DNA of 64,000 nucleotides from Martelella mediterranea DSM 17316 (GCF_002043005.1 NZ_CP020332.1:124001-188000); one strand, 5' to 3'; numbered from the stretch's first letter, positions 52,239 through 62,467 are shown. Notes: generated by a model from the sequence alone, not told the origin. A program made the numbers and translations.

Positions 52239-54589
52239 ACGACCAAGTAAGCCATGCTTCACATGAAACCGAATCCAACATTTACGCCTGCCCGATGCAC
52301 CCTGAGGTACGGCAGAACGGTCCGGGCGATTGCCCGAAATGCGGGATGCATCTTGTGCCCGAGGCGGAGCTCGACAGCCATGCCGGGCATGATCACCACG
52401 GTCATGACCATAACGCTGGTGCCGCCCCGGCGGACGGCAGATACGATACCGTCCCGGAGGGCTATGACGGCGCCGTCTACACCTGTCCGATGCACCCGCA
52501 GGTTCGCCAGGTCGAGCACGGCTCCTGCCCGATCTGCGGAATGGGGCTGGAGCTTGAGTCCGGGGTCCCGATGGACGACGGCCCGAACCCCGAACTGGTG
52601 GATTTCACCCGGCGTTTCTGGGTTGGCACGGTACTGACCATTCCGCTTCTGATCCTCACCATGGGTCCCTATCTCGGCTTCCCGGAAGTGCGAGAGATTC
52701 TCGGCGAGCGCGCAACCCTCTGGATCGAGTTGGTTCTCGGAACCCCGGTTGTTCTTTGGTGCGGCTGGCCGTTTCTGGTTCGGGGCTGGAATTCGTTCCG
52801 GACGATGAATCTCAACATGTTCTCCCTGATCGGTATGGGGGTAATCGCGGCCTGGCTCTTCAGCGTCGTCGCCGTTCTGGCACCCGGCATATTCCCGGAC
52901 GGATTTCGCGACGCCGAAGGTCATGTCGGCGTCTATTTCGAGGCGGCGGCGGTGATCGTGACGCTTGTGCTGCTTGGCCAGGTGATGGAATTGCGCGCCC
53001 GTGAAGGCACTGGCAAGGCGATCCGCGCGCTTCTCGACATGGCGGCAAAGACCGCGCGGGTCATCCGGGACGACGGATCCGAAGAGGAGATTCCGCTGGA
53101 GGATGTGCAGGTCGGCGACCGGCTGCGCGTGCGTCCCGGAGACAAGGTGCCGGTAGATGGCGTGGTTCTGGAAGGCCGGTCCTCAGTCGACGAAAGCATG
53201 ATCTCCGGAGAACCCGTGCCAGTCGAGAAGACCGAGGGCGACCCGTTGACCGGTGCCACCATCAACGGCACCGGCAGCCTCGTGATGGAGGCGACGCGGG
53301 TCGGATCCGACACGATGCTGGCGCAGATCGTCGAGATGGTCTCCAACGCGCAACGGTCGCGCGCACCGATCCAGAAGTATGCCGACAAAGTGGCGGGATA
53401 TTTCGTTCCGGCCGTGATCGGTATCGCGCTCCTGTCCTTCATCGCATGGGCGATCTGGGGGCCCGCGCCTGCGCTGTCCTACGCATTGATCTCGGCTGTC
53501 GCCGTGTTGATCATCGCCTGTCCCTGTGCGCTCGGCCTCGCCACGCCGATGTCGATCATGACGGCGACGGGGCGGGGGGCCCAGGCCGGGGTACTTATCA
53601 AGAACGCCGAGGCGCTGGAGCGGTTCGAGAAGGTCGATACCCTGATCGTCGACAAGACCGGCACGTTGACGATGGGCAAGCCGCAGCTTGTCGCCGTCCT
53701 GCCGCAACCCGGTCACGACGAGGCCGAGGTCCTGCGTCTCGCCGCATCGCTGGAGCGCGGATCGGAACACCCGCTTGCCGAGGCCATCGTGCGCGGCGCG
53801 GAAGAGCGCGATGTGAAGATGGCGAATGCCGACGACTTCGAGGCGGTCACCGGCAAGGGCGTCAAGGGGGTCGTCGACGGCAAAGCGGTCGCGCTCGGCA
53901 ATCTGGCGATGATCCGGGACCTTGGCCTTGAGGCGGGCGACCTGACCGCCAAGGCAAATGCCCGTCGCGACGAGGGCGAGACAGTAATGTTCGTGGTGCT
54001 GGATGGCAAGATCGCCGGTCTTGTCGGGGTCGCTGACCCGGTGAAGGAAACCACACCCGCCGCCATCAAGGATCTGCATGAATTGGGGTTCCGCGTTATC
54101 ATGGCGACCGGAGACAACGAACGCACGGCCAAGGCCATCGGCGCGCGTCTGGGCATAGACGAGATCCGGGCCGATGTGCTGCCGGAGGACAAGGCACGGA
54201 TCATCAAGGAATTGCAGCAGCAGGGCCGCAAGGTCGCGATGGCCGGCGATGGCGTCAATGACGCACCGGCCTTGGCACAGGCCGATGTCGGCATTGCCAT
54301 GGGCACCGGGGCCGATGTGGCCATCGAAAGCGCGGGCATCACACTGGTCAAGGGCAACCTCGACGGTATCGTGCGCGCACGGCGGCTCGCACGGGCCACC
54401 ATGCGTAATATCCGGCAGAACCTGTTCTTCGCGCTGATCTACAACGCCTCTGGCGTGCCTGTCGCGGCGGGGGTGCTGTTTCCGTTCTTCGGCATCCTCA
54501 TCAGCCCGATGTTTGCCGCCTTCGCCATGAGCGCCTCGTCGATCTCGGTGGTGCTCAATTCGCTGCGCCTTCGCGGCGCAAAGATCTAG
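52235..54589 (+). CDS. copB: CopB-like heavy-metal P1B-type ATPase
   Basis: 784-aa metal-exporting ATPase. Two N-terminal heavy-metal-binding (HMBD) segments, YACPMHPEV...CPKCGM (residues 9-37) and YTCPMHPQV...CPICGM (about 86-110), flank a His-rich stretch ([11 protein letters not shown]). Membrane motif [10 protein letters not shown] (about 430), TGEP-type loop, DKTGT (about 473) and [10 protein letters not shown] are present. Unlike the CopA at 21699 it has no CxxC HMA domains, so it may prefer Cu(II) or Ag(I). It starts 31 nt after a CueR-type promoter. Confidence 0.93.
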   Translation: MNDQVSHASHETESNIYACPMHPEVRQNGPGDCPKCGMHLVPEAELDSHAGHDHHGHDHNAGAAPADGRYDTVPEGYDGAVYTCPMHPQVRQVEHGSCPICGMGLELESGVPMDDGPNPELVDFTRRFWVGTVLTIPLLILTMGPYLGFPEVREILGERATLWIELVLGTPVVLWCGWPFLVRGWNSFRTMNLNMFSLIGMGVIAAWLFSVVAVLAPGIFPDGFRDAEGHVGVYFEAAAVIVTLVLLGQVMELRAREGTGKAIRALLDMAAKTARVIRDDGSEEEIPLEDVQVGDRLRVRPGDKVPVDGVVLEGRSSVDESMISGEPVPVEKTEGDPLTGATINGTGSLVMEATRVGSDTMLAQIVEMVSNAQRSRAPIQKYADKVAGYFVPAVIGIALLSFIAWAIWGPAPALSYALISAVAVLIIACPCALGLATPMSIMTATGRGAQAGVLIKNAEALERFEKVDTLIVDKTGTLTMGKPQLVAVLPQPGHDEAEVLRLAASLERGSEHPLAEAIVRGAEERDVKMANADDFEAVTGKGVKGVVDGKAVALGNLAMIRDLGLEAGDLTAKANARRDEGETVMFVVLDGKIAGLVGVADPVKETTPAAIKDLHELGFRVIMATGDNERTAKAIGARLGIDEIRADVLPEDKARIIKELQQQGRKVAMAGDGVNDAPALAQADVGIAMGTGADVAIESAGITLVKGNLDGIVRARRLARATMRNIRQNLFFALIYNASGVPVAAGVLFPFFGILISPMFAAFAMSASSISVVLNSLRLRGAKI

Positions 54590-54604
54590 AAAGGAAGCCA
54601 CAAC

Positions 54605-54874
54605 GTGACCCATCAACCTGATCCATCACATGTTAATCAAAGTCAATCGGAGCATGCCCCCCGCCCGCCCTCATTCTGGCGATCACGCGCCGGCATCTAT
54701 CTGATCGTTGCGCTGGCAGTTGGCGGCCTTCTCCTGGGTTACGAGCACCGGGTGCACATCCTGAGCAGCGGATTGCTGATCTGGCTGCCATTGCTGCTTT
54801 GCGTTGGAATGCACTTCTTTATGCACGGCGGTCATGGAGGCCACGGCGGGCACGGTAAGGGAGACGACCAGTAA
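54605..54874 (+). CDS. DUF2933 membrane protein
   Basis: 89-aa protein with two hydrophobic helices (about residues 28-45 and 52-70), ending LLLCVGMHFFMHGGHGGHGGHG before a charged tail. The Cys, Met and His-Gly-rich end is a likely copper-binding site; DUF2933 proteins regularly accompany copper ATPases and multicopper oxidases. The start is GTG at 54605 after GGAAGCC. It is related to the protein at 30388. Its stop overlaps the next start (TAATG). Confidence 0.85.
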   Translation: MTHQPDPSHVNQSQSEHAPRPPSFWRSRAGIYLIVALAVGGLLLGYEHRVHILSSGLLIWLPLLLCVGMHFFMHGGHGGHGGHGKGDDQ

Positions 54875-55527
54875 TGACCGATGCAGGTGCTTCCTATGGA
54901 CTCTGGCTGCTAGTATTTATCAATTCGGCGGTGTTCATCATTTTCGCCTTCAGTTTCTTCAAGCCGCAGACAAAACGCGACTGGCGCAGTTTTGGAGCGT
55001 TCAGCGCCTTTGTCGTAGCTCTCTTCACCGAGATGTATGGGTTCCCGTTGACCATCTTCTTTCTTTCCGGCTGGCTGCAATCGACCTGGCCGGAGGTAGA
55101 CTGGTTTGCCCACGACAGCGGACATCTCCCCGAAATGATGTTCGGCTGGCAATCGAACCCGCATTTCGGGCCGTTCCACCTCCTGAGCTTCGTCTTTATC
55201 GGCGGCGGCTTCTGGCTCATATCCGTGGCATGGTACCATCTGTGGAACGCGCAGCGTCAGGGGTTGCTTGCGACGACAGGCCCCTATGCCCGCATTCGCC
55301 ATCCCCAGTATGTGGGGTTCGTGCTGATCATGCTGGGCTTTCTCGTGCAATGGCCGACCCTCCTGACGCTCGCGATGTTCCCGGTGCTGGTCTGGATGTA
55401 CGCACGGCTTGCCCGCGGCGAGGAGGGGGACAGTCGCGCCCGTTTTGGCGAAAGCTGGGACAGGTATGCCAGCCGGGTTCCGGCTTTCATACCAAACGTC
55501 AACACTCTGCAGAATGTTGAACGCTGA
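54874..55527 (+). CDS. Isoprenylcysteine methyltransferase-like membrane protein
   Basis: 217-aa membrane protein with about six helices and the ICMT-type C-terminal pattern (TGPYARIRHPQYVGFVLIMLGF, then EEGDSRARFGESWDRYASRVPAF). The EMYGFPLTI motif in the N-terminal half and the QWPTLLTL segment match the protein at 48226, so the two are paralogues. Genes of this type accompany copper ATPases in many proteobacteria; the methyl acceptor is unknown. It is coupled to the DUF2933 gene. Confidence 0.83.
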   Translation: MTDAGASYGLWLLVFINSAVFIIFAFSFFKPQTKRDWRSFGAFSAFVVALFTEMYGFPLTIFFLSGWLQSTWPEVDWFAHDSGHLPEMMFGWQSNPHFGPFHLLSFVFIGGGFWLISVAWYHLWNAQRQGLLATTGPYARIRHPQYVGFVLIMLGFLVQWPTLLTLAMFPVLVWMYARLARGEEGDSRARFGESWDRYASRVPAFIPNVNTLQNVER

Positions 55528-55609
55528 TTGGAAGCGAAAGCCGATCTGATGTGCTATTTGCGTGCCTAAAACATCTTTGGAAGACTGCAAACATACGGTA
55601 TCTGAAACC

Positions 55610-56317
55610 ATGATGAAAAAACCCGCCCTTCTGCGGCGCGTACTAATCATAGGAACGTCCGTGCTGACGGGATACCTGCTGCTTGCTTCGTGTGCCGAGT
55701 GGTCGGAGATGCACCGCTACAACCGAGCGCTGGGGGATCTTTCACTGCTGCTCATCGTTGCTGCAATGGCGATTGGGCCGCTCGCACGCTTGTCGTCTAC
55801 GCCCTTTTTACGGAAGCTTATGCCGTACCGACGCGAGCTCGGTATTTATGCGGTTCTGGCGGCGACGGTGCATACCATCATAATACTGATCGGCTGGGTC
55901 GAGCTTGATTTTGCACGGCTGTTCGGTTTTGAGTATCACCCCCAACTGCAACGCTACGTGATGCTTCAGCACGGGTTTGCGCTGGCCAATGTGGTTGGGA
56001 TCGCGGCACTGCTCTACGGCTTTGTGCTTGCCGGTACGTCGAATAATTTCAGCCAAAGGGTACTTGGCACGTCCGTGTGGAAATACATCCAGCAGGGCGC
56101 TTATGTTCTGTGGTGGCTGGCAGTGCTGCACACGGCCTATTTCTTGTTCTTTCATTTTCTTGATTTCCACCGCCAAATGCCTGAGCCAAACTGGGCGCGA
56201 TGGCCGTTCGTTGCCCTTGTGGCGTCAGTTATCGCTCTGCAAGGGGCCGCCGTTGTAGTCACATGGCGTTCGCAAACTTCCCGGCGGATCTACGGCGCAC
56301 CCTCGCAACGGGAGTAG
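55610..56317 (+). CDS. Ferric-reductase-like haem membrane protein
   Basis: 235-aa protein with about six helices of the ferric reductase-like transmembrane domain: conserved His in TVHTIIILIGW near residue 90, LQHGFALANVVGIAALL near 125 and LHTAYFLFFHFLDFHRQ near 170, which could bind haem as in YedZ/MsrQ or Nox-type domains. No flavin domain is attached. It may pass electrons to a periplasmic partner, for instance a copper or methionine-sulfoxide reductase. The start could also be the GTG at 55562. It is 82 nt behind the methyltransferase. Confidence 0.72.
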   Translation: MMKKPALLRRVLIIGTSVLTGYLLLASCAEWSEMHRYNRALGDLSLLLIVAAMAIGPLARLSSTPFLRKLMPYRRELGIYAVLAATVHTIIILIGWVELDFARLFGFEYHPQLQRYVMLQHGFALANVVGIAALLYGFVLAGTSNNFSQRVLGTSVWKYIQQGAYVLWWLAVLHTAYFLFFHFLDFHRQMPEPNWARWPFVALVASVIALQGAAVVVTWRSQTSRRIYGAPSQRE

Positions 56318-56425
56318 TCGCGATTTCATCAGACGCCCAGGGTCGGGACTTCTGGCGGCCTGAAACCGATCGGGTGGGCATGCGCAGAGGCGTAACGACC
56401 TAAAAAGCAACCAAGGCAGATCGAA

Positions 56426-57769
56426 ATGCAGAAACACGATAAAAACCGCGATGGGAACGACGGCTACCGTGAAGGCTCGATCAGCCTTGGCGGAGCTGTT
56501 GCCATGGGCACGGGCGTGATGATCGGTGCGGGCATCTTTGCCCTGACCGGACAAATCGCCCAGCTGGCTGGACCACTATTTCCACTCGCGTTCATCGCTG
56601 GTGCCATCGTGACCAGCTTCAGCGCTTACAGCTACATCAAGATGTCGAACGCCTGGCCCTCGGCAGGGGGCATCGCGATGATCCTTCAGAAATGCTATGG
56701 ATCGGGGGCGGTCGCGGCGGGAGCGGCGCTCTTGATGGCGCTCAGCATGGTGATCGCGGAAAGCCTCGTCGCACGGACATTCGCCACTTATGTCTTGCGG
56801 CCTTTGGATATCACGGGCGGGCCACTTGTGCCCGTTCTGGCGGTTGCCGTGATCGTGTTCGCATTCTTGGTCAACATCGCAGGAAACCGCTCCGTCGGGC
56901 TATTCTCTCTAGTCATGGCGGCGATCAAGATCGGGGGCATCGCGCTGTTCGGTATCGCAGCACTCTGGTCAAGCGGGTTTCAGTTCGCCGCCGCGTCAGA
57001 AACGGCCGAGACCTTTGGAGTGACAGGCTTCATCGCGTCCGTTGCGCTGGCGATCCTTGCCTTCAAGGGCTTTACCACGATCACCAACAGCGGCGGCGAA
57101 ATCACCGATCCCCACCGCAATGTGGGCCGCACTATCATGCTGTCCATCGCGATCTGCGTGGTGGTCTACCTGCTTGTGGCCTTTGGCGTGGGCGCGAGCC
57201 TGACAATCGACGAAATCATCGCCGCGCGCGACTATTCGCTGGCCCAGGCGGCTGAGCCCGCACTCGGGCAGGTCGGCTTTTACTTGACGGTCGTGTTGGC
57301 GGCCGTGGCCACAGCATCCGGCGTGCTGGCCAGCGTTTTCGCAGTGTCGCGGATGCTGACCATGCTGACGGAGATGAAAATGATCCCGCACAGCCATTTT
57401 GGCATGTCCGGGGCTGTCCAGCGGCATATGCTGGTCTATACAGTCGTTATCGCCTCGACGCTGGCCGTGCTCTTTGATTTGGGACGGATCGCATCCCTTG
57501 GTGCCTTCTTTTACCTCGTCATGGACATGATCATACATTGGGGCGTGTTCCGCTATCGTCGAACCGAAGTTGGCGCCTCCAGTATCGTGCTTTTGTCTGC
57601 GCTCTCTCTCGATGCAATTGTATTGGCAGCTTTCACCGTAATGAAGCTTCAAAGTGATCCAATGATCGTTCTGTATGCGGCTGTCGGAATGATCGCTGTC
57701 TTCGCTTTCGAGCGCGTTTACTTGTCGCGATGGTTGGCACCTCAGGCCGCGCATTCCCACGGTGAATAG
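56426..57769 (+). CDS. APC-superfamily amino-acid permease
   Basis: 447-aa transporter with twelve hydrophobic segments. The first helix carries the unwound substrate motif GTGVMIGAGIFALTG (about residue 27), and KGFTTITNSGGEITDP near 210 is typical of APC amino-acid/polyamine/cation permeases. The substrate cannot be predicted. No CueR-type site is visible before it, so it may not be part of the copper regulon. A weak GATCGAAATG region precedes the start. Confidence 0.87.
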   Translation: MQKHDKNRDGNDGYREGSISLGGAVAMGTGVMIGAGIFALTGQIAQLAGPLFPLAFIAGAIVTSFSAYSYIKMSNAWPSAGGIAMILQKCYGSGAVAAGAALLMALSMVIAESLVARTFATYVLRPLDITGGPLVPVLAVAVIVFAFLVNIAGNRSVGLFSLVMAAIKIGGIALFGIAALWSSGFQFAAASETAETFGVTGFIASVALAILAFKGFTTITNSGGEITDPHRNVGRTIMLSIAICVVVYLLVAFGVGASLTIDEIIAARDYSLAQAAEPALGQVGFYLTVVLAAVATASGVLASVFAVSRMLTMLTEMKMIPHSHFGMSGAVQRHMLVYTVVIASTLAVLFDLGRIASLGAFFYLVMDMIIHWGVFRYRRTEVGASSIVLLSALSLDAIVLAAFTVMKLQSDPMIVLYAAVGMIAVFAFERVYLSRWLAPQAAHSHGE

Positions 57770-57949
57770 CCAGCCATCATCTAGCCCTGAAGGAATGCGA
57801 TGCCTTGTGCACCGATTGCGATCAATCTGAGATCGGCGGTGCAAAAGTCGGCCACGGAAGCGGCGGAATAATTCGGTCGCGGGCGGCGTAAAAACCGGCC
57901 ACCTATTTTCCTTCTGCAATGAGCGCAGGAGGGACAGAGGATTTACACC

Positions 57950-58640
57950 GTGGATCTTTATCTGAAGGTTCGCCTGGCGGTCTCGGAAGGGATGAGCCGA
58001 CGTCAGGCAGCCAAACACTTCAACATATCCCGCGACAGCGTAGCGAAGATGCTGACGTATTCGACGCCTCCTGGCTATCAGCGACAATCACCAGTCCGGC
58101 GACCGAAGCTGGACGCGTTCGTTTCGACGATCGACCACTGGTTGGCTGAAGACGCGAAGGTACCGCGCAAACAGCGCCATACGGCCAAGCGTGTGTTTGA
58201 CCGGCTTCGCGACGAATGCGGGTTCACCGGCGGCTATACGATCATCAAGGATTATATCCGCGAGCGGGAACAGCGTCGCCAGGAAGTGTTCGTGCCGCTT
58301 TCTCATCCGCCCGGCCATGCGCAGGCTGATTTCGGTGAGGCGACGGTGGTGATCGGCGGTATCGAGCAGAAAGCCCGGTTCTTTGTGCTCGATCTTCCGC
58401 ATAGCGACGGCTGCTACGTGCGGGCTTATCCGGCGGCGGTGGCCGAGGCCTGGGTCGATGGCCACGTCCATGCGTTCGCCTTCTTCGGGGCCGTGCCGCA
58501 GTCGATCGTTTATGACAATGACCGCTGCCTTGTGGCGAGTATCCTGCCTGACGGCACGCGCAAGCGGGCGACACTGTTCAGCGGGTTCCTGTCCCATTAT
58601 CTGATCCGGGATCGCTATGGCCGCCCCGGAAAGGGCAATG
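57950..58640 (+). pseudogene. istA: istA 5' part (IS21 transposase, interrupted)
   Basis: About 230 residues of IstA: N-terminal helix-turn-helix (EGMSRRQAAKHFNISRDSVAKML) and the first part of the DDE catalytic domain, with Asp in HAQADFGEATVV and in SIVYDNDRC. The frame is cut after GRPGKGND by the IS110 element. The remaining catalytic Glu is on the far side (60253 region), so neither half can be active alone. Confidence 0.9.
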
Positions 58641-58756
58641 ACACGGATGAGATCGAATAGCCCCTTCGACAGAAATTGTGGTATTTTCTTCAGGCCCACG
58701 GGCGACCACGTGGTGAACGGCCGGGCATGAGGTTCAAGCCCTGCGGCGCAGCCAGA

Positions 58757-59986
58757 TCATCGTCGCTCCTCATTTGTGGCGTCCGTGGGTTTTGAGCGGG
58801 CCCCTCGTTGTCGCCATCCGTCGGTCATTCGCCGATATGCGCCTTCGGCCTGCTGAGCGCGGTTGCGCTCCTCCCGGCGACGTTGCGTGATGTTGTAGTC
58901 ATAGCCGGCACCTTTCTGGCCGCGTCTCGGCGGATGTCCGGCGCGCAGTTCGAGGTCACGAAGTTTCTTGGCATGTAGCGAGGGGCGAACCCAGCTGTAG
59001 TCTTCACCTTTGGTCAGCAGGTGCCAGATGATTACTGCCAGCTTACGGGCAACCGCCACTGCGGCAATGTGATTGCCGCGTTTGCTCCGCACGCGCTCGT
59101 AGAAGGCACGCAACGGCCCTGGACTTCGCACGGTCTGCCAGGCCGCTTCGACAAGTAAATGGCGGGCATTTGCGCGTCCGCGTTTGGTGATCCGACCATG
59201 ATGGGCGGGGCCATCACCAGATTGATGGACGCTTGGATTGAGACCGATATAGGCAACCAGCTTGTCGGGGTTGTCAAAACGCTCGATTTTGCCGATCGCC
59301 GCCATCAATCCGACAGCAACCACCATGTCGATGCCCGGGATCGTCATCAATCGTGTCACGTTCGGATCGGACAAGGCGGCGCGTGCAATGTCACGTTCCA
59401 CTCCCTTCAGTGCATCGGACTGGCGGTCGTATTCCTCGACGTGCCGTTCAATGGCCTCCCGCTCGTCGTCCGGTAGATACTGGGCCCGCAGCCAGATCCG
59501 CCCCTTGCCGCCGAAGAGATCGGCAAATGGGCAGGGTGGAATCAGGTTCGCGTGCAGGATCGACTGGACGATCGATTTTAGACGGGTCCGTTGCCGGACA
59601 AGTTGCGTTCGGCGCGTCACCTGACGTCGGCGAGCCAAGGCTGCCGCGTCCGGGATCCAGACCTCCGGCAGGAAGCCGGCGGCGTAGAGTTGCGCCAGGA
59701 CGCGCGCGTCGATCGCGTCAGTCTTGATCTTCGCCTTGGCGATCAGATGGACCTGCAACGGATTTGCCACGGCCACCCTTGCCACGCGCGGAGCGAGAAT
59801 CTCCACAACCGCGGTCGCATTGCCGGTCGCTTCCACCACGACATGATCCGACGGCAGAAGTGTTCTGGCAAAGTCTTCCAGATGCTCCCGCGTCATGCCG
59901 ATCCGGCCAAGTCGCTTGGTTTCTCCATCTTCAAGGGCCACCGCTTCGGCGAAGACGCGGTGGATATCCATGCCGATGATGCGCAT
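58757..59986 (-). CDS. IS110-family DEDD transposase/recombinase
   Basis: 409-aa recombinase. The N-terminal RuvC-like DEDD domain begins RIIGMDIHRVF and includes VVVEATGNATAV near residue 60 and KTDAIDARVLAQLY near 92. The C-terminal transposase_20 domain holds IPGIDMVVAVGLMAAIG near 230, with the catalytic Ser region in QSGDGPAHHGRITKRGRANAR near 268. The ATG at 59986 follows a good GGAGGTAG site. The gene appears intact, so the element may be active. Confidence 0.93.
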   Translation of the reverse strand: MRIIGMDIHRVFAEAVALEDGETKRLGRIGMTREHLEDFARTLLPSDHVVVEATGNATAVVEILAPRVARVAVANPLQVHLIAKAKIKTDAIDARVLAQLYAAGFLPEVWIPDAAALARRRQVTRRTQLVRQRTRLKSIVQSILHANLIPPCPFADLFGGKGRIWLRAQYLPDDEREAIERHVEEYDRQSDALKGVERDIARAALSDPNVTRLMTIPGIDMVVAVGLMAAIGKIERFDNPDKLVAYIGLNPSVHQSGDGPAHHGRITKRGRANARHLLVEAAWQTVRSPGPLRAFYERVRSKRGNHIAAVAVARKLAVIIWHLLTKGEDYSWVRPSLHAKKLRDLELRAGHPPRRGQKGAGYDYNITQRRREERNRAQQAEGAYRRMTDGWRQRGARSKPTDATNEERR

Positions 59987-60238
59987 ATCTACCTCCTTTG
60001 CTATGTCATCCCTCTTCTCAGGAACTGGCGGGCTACACGGCAACTACGGATCCGCGCTCGCAGCGCATTCGGGTAAGCCGCAGGGGCGACCATATAAAGG
60101 CTCGGGCTCGCAGCCCATGTCTTTCGCTCGGCCTGCCCGCACTCGCGTGCTCCCGACGCCCCACATCCCGAATGGTCTCACCATAGCGCCTGCCACCGAA
60201 GTGCGGCAAAGATATCGAGGCGTCAGCGTGATCATGCC
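59987..60238 (-). ncRNA. Candidate bridge RNA region of the IS110 element
   Basis: The 252 nt between the left (upstream) end of the IS110 element and its recombinase gene is non-coding. In IS110-group elements this position encodes the structured bridge (seeker) RNA that pairs with donor and target DNA. The region is GC-rich with possible stems. I cannot fold it or locate the guide loops with certainty. The call rests on position and family only. Confidence 0.35.
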
Positions 60239-61043
60239 AGATAAGGGCAACGTCGAGGGCCTTGTCGGTTATGCCCGGCGTAACTTCATGGTCCCCATCC
60301 CGCAGTTTGCGACCTTTGATGCGTTCAATGCCTTTCTGGAAGAACAGTGCCGCAAGCGCCAGCGCGACAGGCTGCGCGGTGAGAGCGAGACGATCGGTGA
60401 ACGGCTGCAGCGTGATCTGGCTGCCATGCAGCCCTTGCCAGCGTCGCCCTTCGATGCCTGCGATCAGGCCAGTGCCAAGGTCACGGCACAGTCTCTCGTT
60501 CGCTACAAGACGAACGATTATTCCGTACCCGCCGCCTACGGTCATCAGGACGTTTGGATCCGAGGCTATGTCGATGAGGTCGTGATCGGTTGCCGCAGCG
60601 AGGTCATCGCTCGCCATCCCCGAAGCTGGGATCGGGAGGATGTCATCTTCGACCCTGTTCATTACCTGCCGCTGATCGAACAGAAGATCAATGCGCTGGA
60701 TCAGGCGGCCCCTTTGCAGGGCTGGGATCTGCCGGAGGAATTCGCCACACTGTGCCGCCTGATGGAAGGCCGCATGGCAAAACATGGCAGGCGGGAATAC
60801 GTGCAGGTACTTCGACTGCTGGAAAACTTCGATATGGCCGACCTGCATGCGGCGGTGAAGCAGGCCATTCATCTCGGCGCGATCGGCTTCGACGCCGTCA
60901 AACATCTGATTCTTTGCCGGGTGGAGCGCCGGCCGCCGCGACTGGATCTATCGATCTATCCCTACCTGCCGAGAGCAACCGTCGAGACGACATCGGCGAA
61001 GGCGTATATGGGCCTCCTGTCATCGGGGGAAGGGAGAAGCGGC
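60239..61043 (+). pseudogene. istA: istA 3' part, reading into istB
   Basis: The remainder of IstA, from KGNVEGLVGYARRNFMVP (catalytic Glu in VEGL) through the conserved CRKRQRDRLRG, VRYKTNDYSVPAAYG and YVDEVVIG regions to YPYLPRATVETTSA. There is no stop codon before the istB ATG, and the two are in the same frame (linker LLSSGEGRSG). Because the 5' half is separated by IS110 this half is not expected to be expressed as IstA. Confidence 0.88.
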
Positions 61044-61802
61044 ATGAGCACCGAAGCACCTGATATCCTGCTTGCCCACTACCTCAAGAGCCTGAAGCTG
61101 CCAACATTCCAACGGGAGTATCAGAAACTGGCCCGGCTTTGCGCCACCGAGGGCGTCGATCATATCGGATACCTTACCCGGCTTGCCGAACGTGAGATGA
61201 TCGAACGGGATCGTCGCAAGGTCGAGCGGCGTATCAAGGCAGCCAAATTCCCGGTCGTCAAAAGTCTCGACAGTTTCGATTTTGCCGCCATCCCGAAGCT
61301 CAACAAGATGCAGGTTCTGGAACTTGCCCGCTGCGAATGGATCGAGCGTCGCGAGAACGTCATCGCTCTCGGCCCCAGTGGAACCGGCAAGACGCACATA
61401 GCGCTCGCCCTGGGCCTTGCCGCCTGCCAGAAGGGCCTGTCCGTTTGCTTCACCACAGCCGCTGCCCTGGTCAGTGAGATGATGGAAGCCCGTGACGAGC
61501 GGCGTCTCTTACGTTTCCAAAAGCAGATGGCAGGATGCAAGCTGCTGATCATCGACGAACTCGGCTTCGTGCCGCTCTCCAAGACCGGCGCAGAACTGCT
61601 GTTCGAGCTGATCTCGCAACGCTATGAACGGGGCGCCACCCTGTTCACCAGCAATCTGCCCTTTGACGAATGGACCGAAATTCTGGGTTCGGAGCGACTG
61701 ACCGGCGCTCTGCTCGACCGTGTCACCCATCACGTCAACATTCTCGAAATGAACGGCGACAGCTATCGTCTCGCCCAAAGCCGCGCCCGAAAGGCCGGCT
61801 GA
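61044..61802 (+). CDS. istB: IstB, IS21 helper ATPase
   Basis: 252-aa AAA+ ATPase that helps IstA in IS21 transposition. Walker A ALGPSGTGKTHIA near residue 112 and Walker B LLIIDELGF near 170 are intact, and the N-terminus LLAHYLKSLKLPTFQREY is typical. GGGAGAAGC gives a ribosome site before the ATG. It is downstream of the broken istA and could act for other IS21 copies in the cell. Confidence 0.92.
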   Translation: MSTEAPDILLAHYLKSLKLPTFQREYQKLARLCATEGVDHIGYLTRLAEREMIERDRRKVERRIKAAKFPVVKSLDSFDFAAIPKLNKMQVLELARCEWIERRENVIALGPSGTGKTHIALALGLAACQKGLSVCFTTAAALVSEMMEARDERRLLRFQKQMAGCKLLIIDELGFVPLSKTGAELLFELISQRYERGATLFTSNLPFDEWTEILGSERLTGALLDRVTHHVNILEMNGDSYRLAQSRARKAG

Positions 61803-62095
61803 AACCCTTCAGAAAATCGCAACGCCGGTATGAGGCCCCCGCTCGGGCTACGCCCTCCCGCGGGCCTCATACCGGCGTCCAAAGTGGCCGACTTTTGCTC
61901 CGCCCCGTGGCCGGTTTTTACGCCGCCGTTGACAAGGGAACAGGTTCGATCGTACAAGGCCCGTCGTGTCGGCGCCGGCGAAACGAAGCGACCACGGCGC
62001 CAGAGAGCAATAGCCATGACCCCGGTGCAATGTGTCGCGCCGGGGTCGACCATGATCGTCTTGATGGCGTTTCCGCCCGGGATTACTATTCGACT

Positions 62096-62467
62096 ATGTT
62101 CGTGCTCGCTTCGTACATCATGCGGATTGTTGCTGTTGTCACAGTGGTTCTGTCGATGACAGCCATGTCGTGGGCACAGATGTCCGGCGATGGCAGTCTC
62201 GTGCAGCACCATAAGGCGCATCAGGTCAGCGCGGATGCTACGGTTTCGATGACCGGGCACGGACCCGAGAACAAGAAGACCGGGCTGCACCACAACACGC
62301 TTTGCGCAACCGCGTGCGCCCTTGCTGGAACATTTCCAACGGCCTTGGACTTTAACTACCCACTTAGCTTAGAGCTGAAGTCTACGCCATTTAACGATAT
62401 AGGCCGGCCTTCCTTCGGCCCCGAGCCGGGCCGCCGCCCTCCAAAATCCAACCCGATCCTCGCCTGA
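62096..62467 (+). CDS. Small secreted protein upstream of multicopper oxidase
   Basis: 123-aa protein with a signal peptide (IMRIVAVVTVVLSMTAMSWA). The mature part contains His residues (LVQHHKAHQ, TGHGPENK) and a GLHHNTLCATACALAG segment with two Cys, then a Pro/Arg-rich tail. Its arrangement is like that of the secreted protein at 28808, which also stands in a multicopper-oxidase operon. Family not recognised with certainty. The start may be the ATG at 62120. It ends 64 nt before the oxidase and is probably co-transcribed. Confidence 0.55.
   Translation: MFVLASYIMRIVAVVTVVLSMTAMSWAQMSGDGSLVQHHKAHQVSADATVSMTGHGPENKKTGLHHNTLCATACALAGTFPTALDFNYPLSLELKSTPFNDIGRPSFGPEPGRRPPKSNPILA

Larger units (their letters stand above)
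58641..60238 (-). mobile_element. IS110-family element inserted in istA
   Basis: The interruption of IstA between GRPGKGND and KGNVEGLVGYARR marks the limits, approximately 58641 and 60238. No terminal inverted repeats or clear duplication are visible, as expected for IS110. It encodes one DEDD transposase on the minus strand, with about 250 nt of non-coding DNA before it and about 115 nt after. Confidence 0.82.
57828..61931 (+). mobile_element. IS21-family element interrupted by IS110
   Basis: The two ends carry the multiple inverted repeats typical of IS21. Near the left end are GCAAAAGTCGGCCAC (57841-57855) and GGCGTAAAAACCGGCCAC (57885-57902); near the right end their complements occur at 61884-61898 and 61907-61924. 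The outermost bases begin TGA(G) on the left and TGTCAA on the right, read inward. It encodes IstA (split) and IstB. An IS110-family element occupies about 58641-60238. No target duplication is clear, so the exact limits are approximate. Confidence 0.8.

Noticed and set aside
53183..54616. 477-codon open frame opposite the CopB-like ATPase
   Set aside because: Antisense shadow of a gene with all P-type ATPase motifs; no ribosome site or known domain.
59895..60238. Start of the istA/istB reading frame inside the IS110 element
   Set aside because: This part is antisense to the recombinase gene and the IS110 non-coding end; IstA similarity begins only at about 60239.
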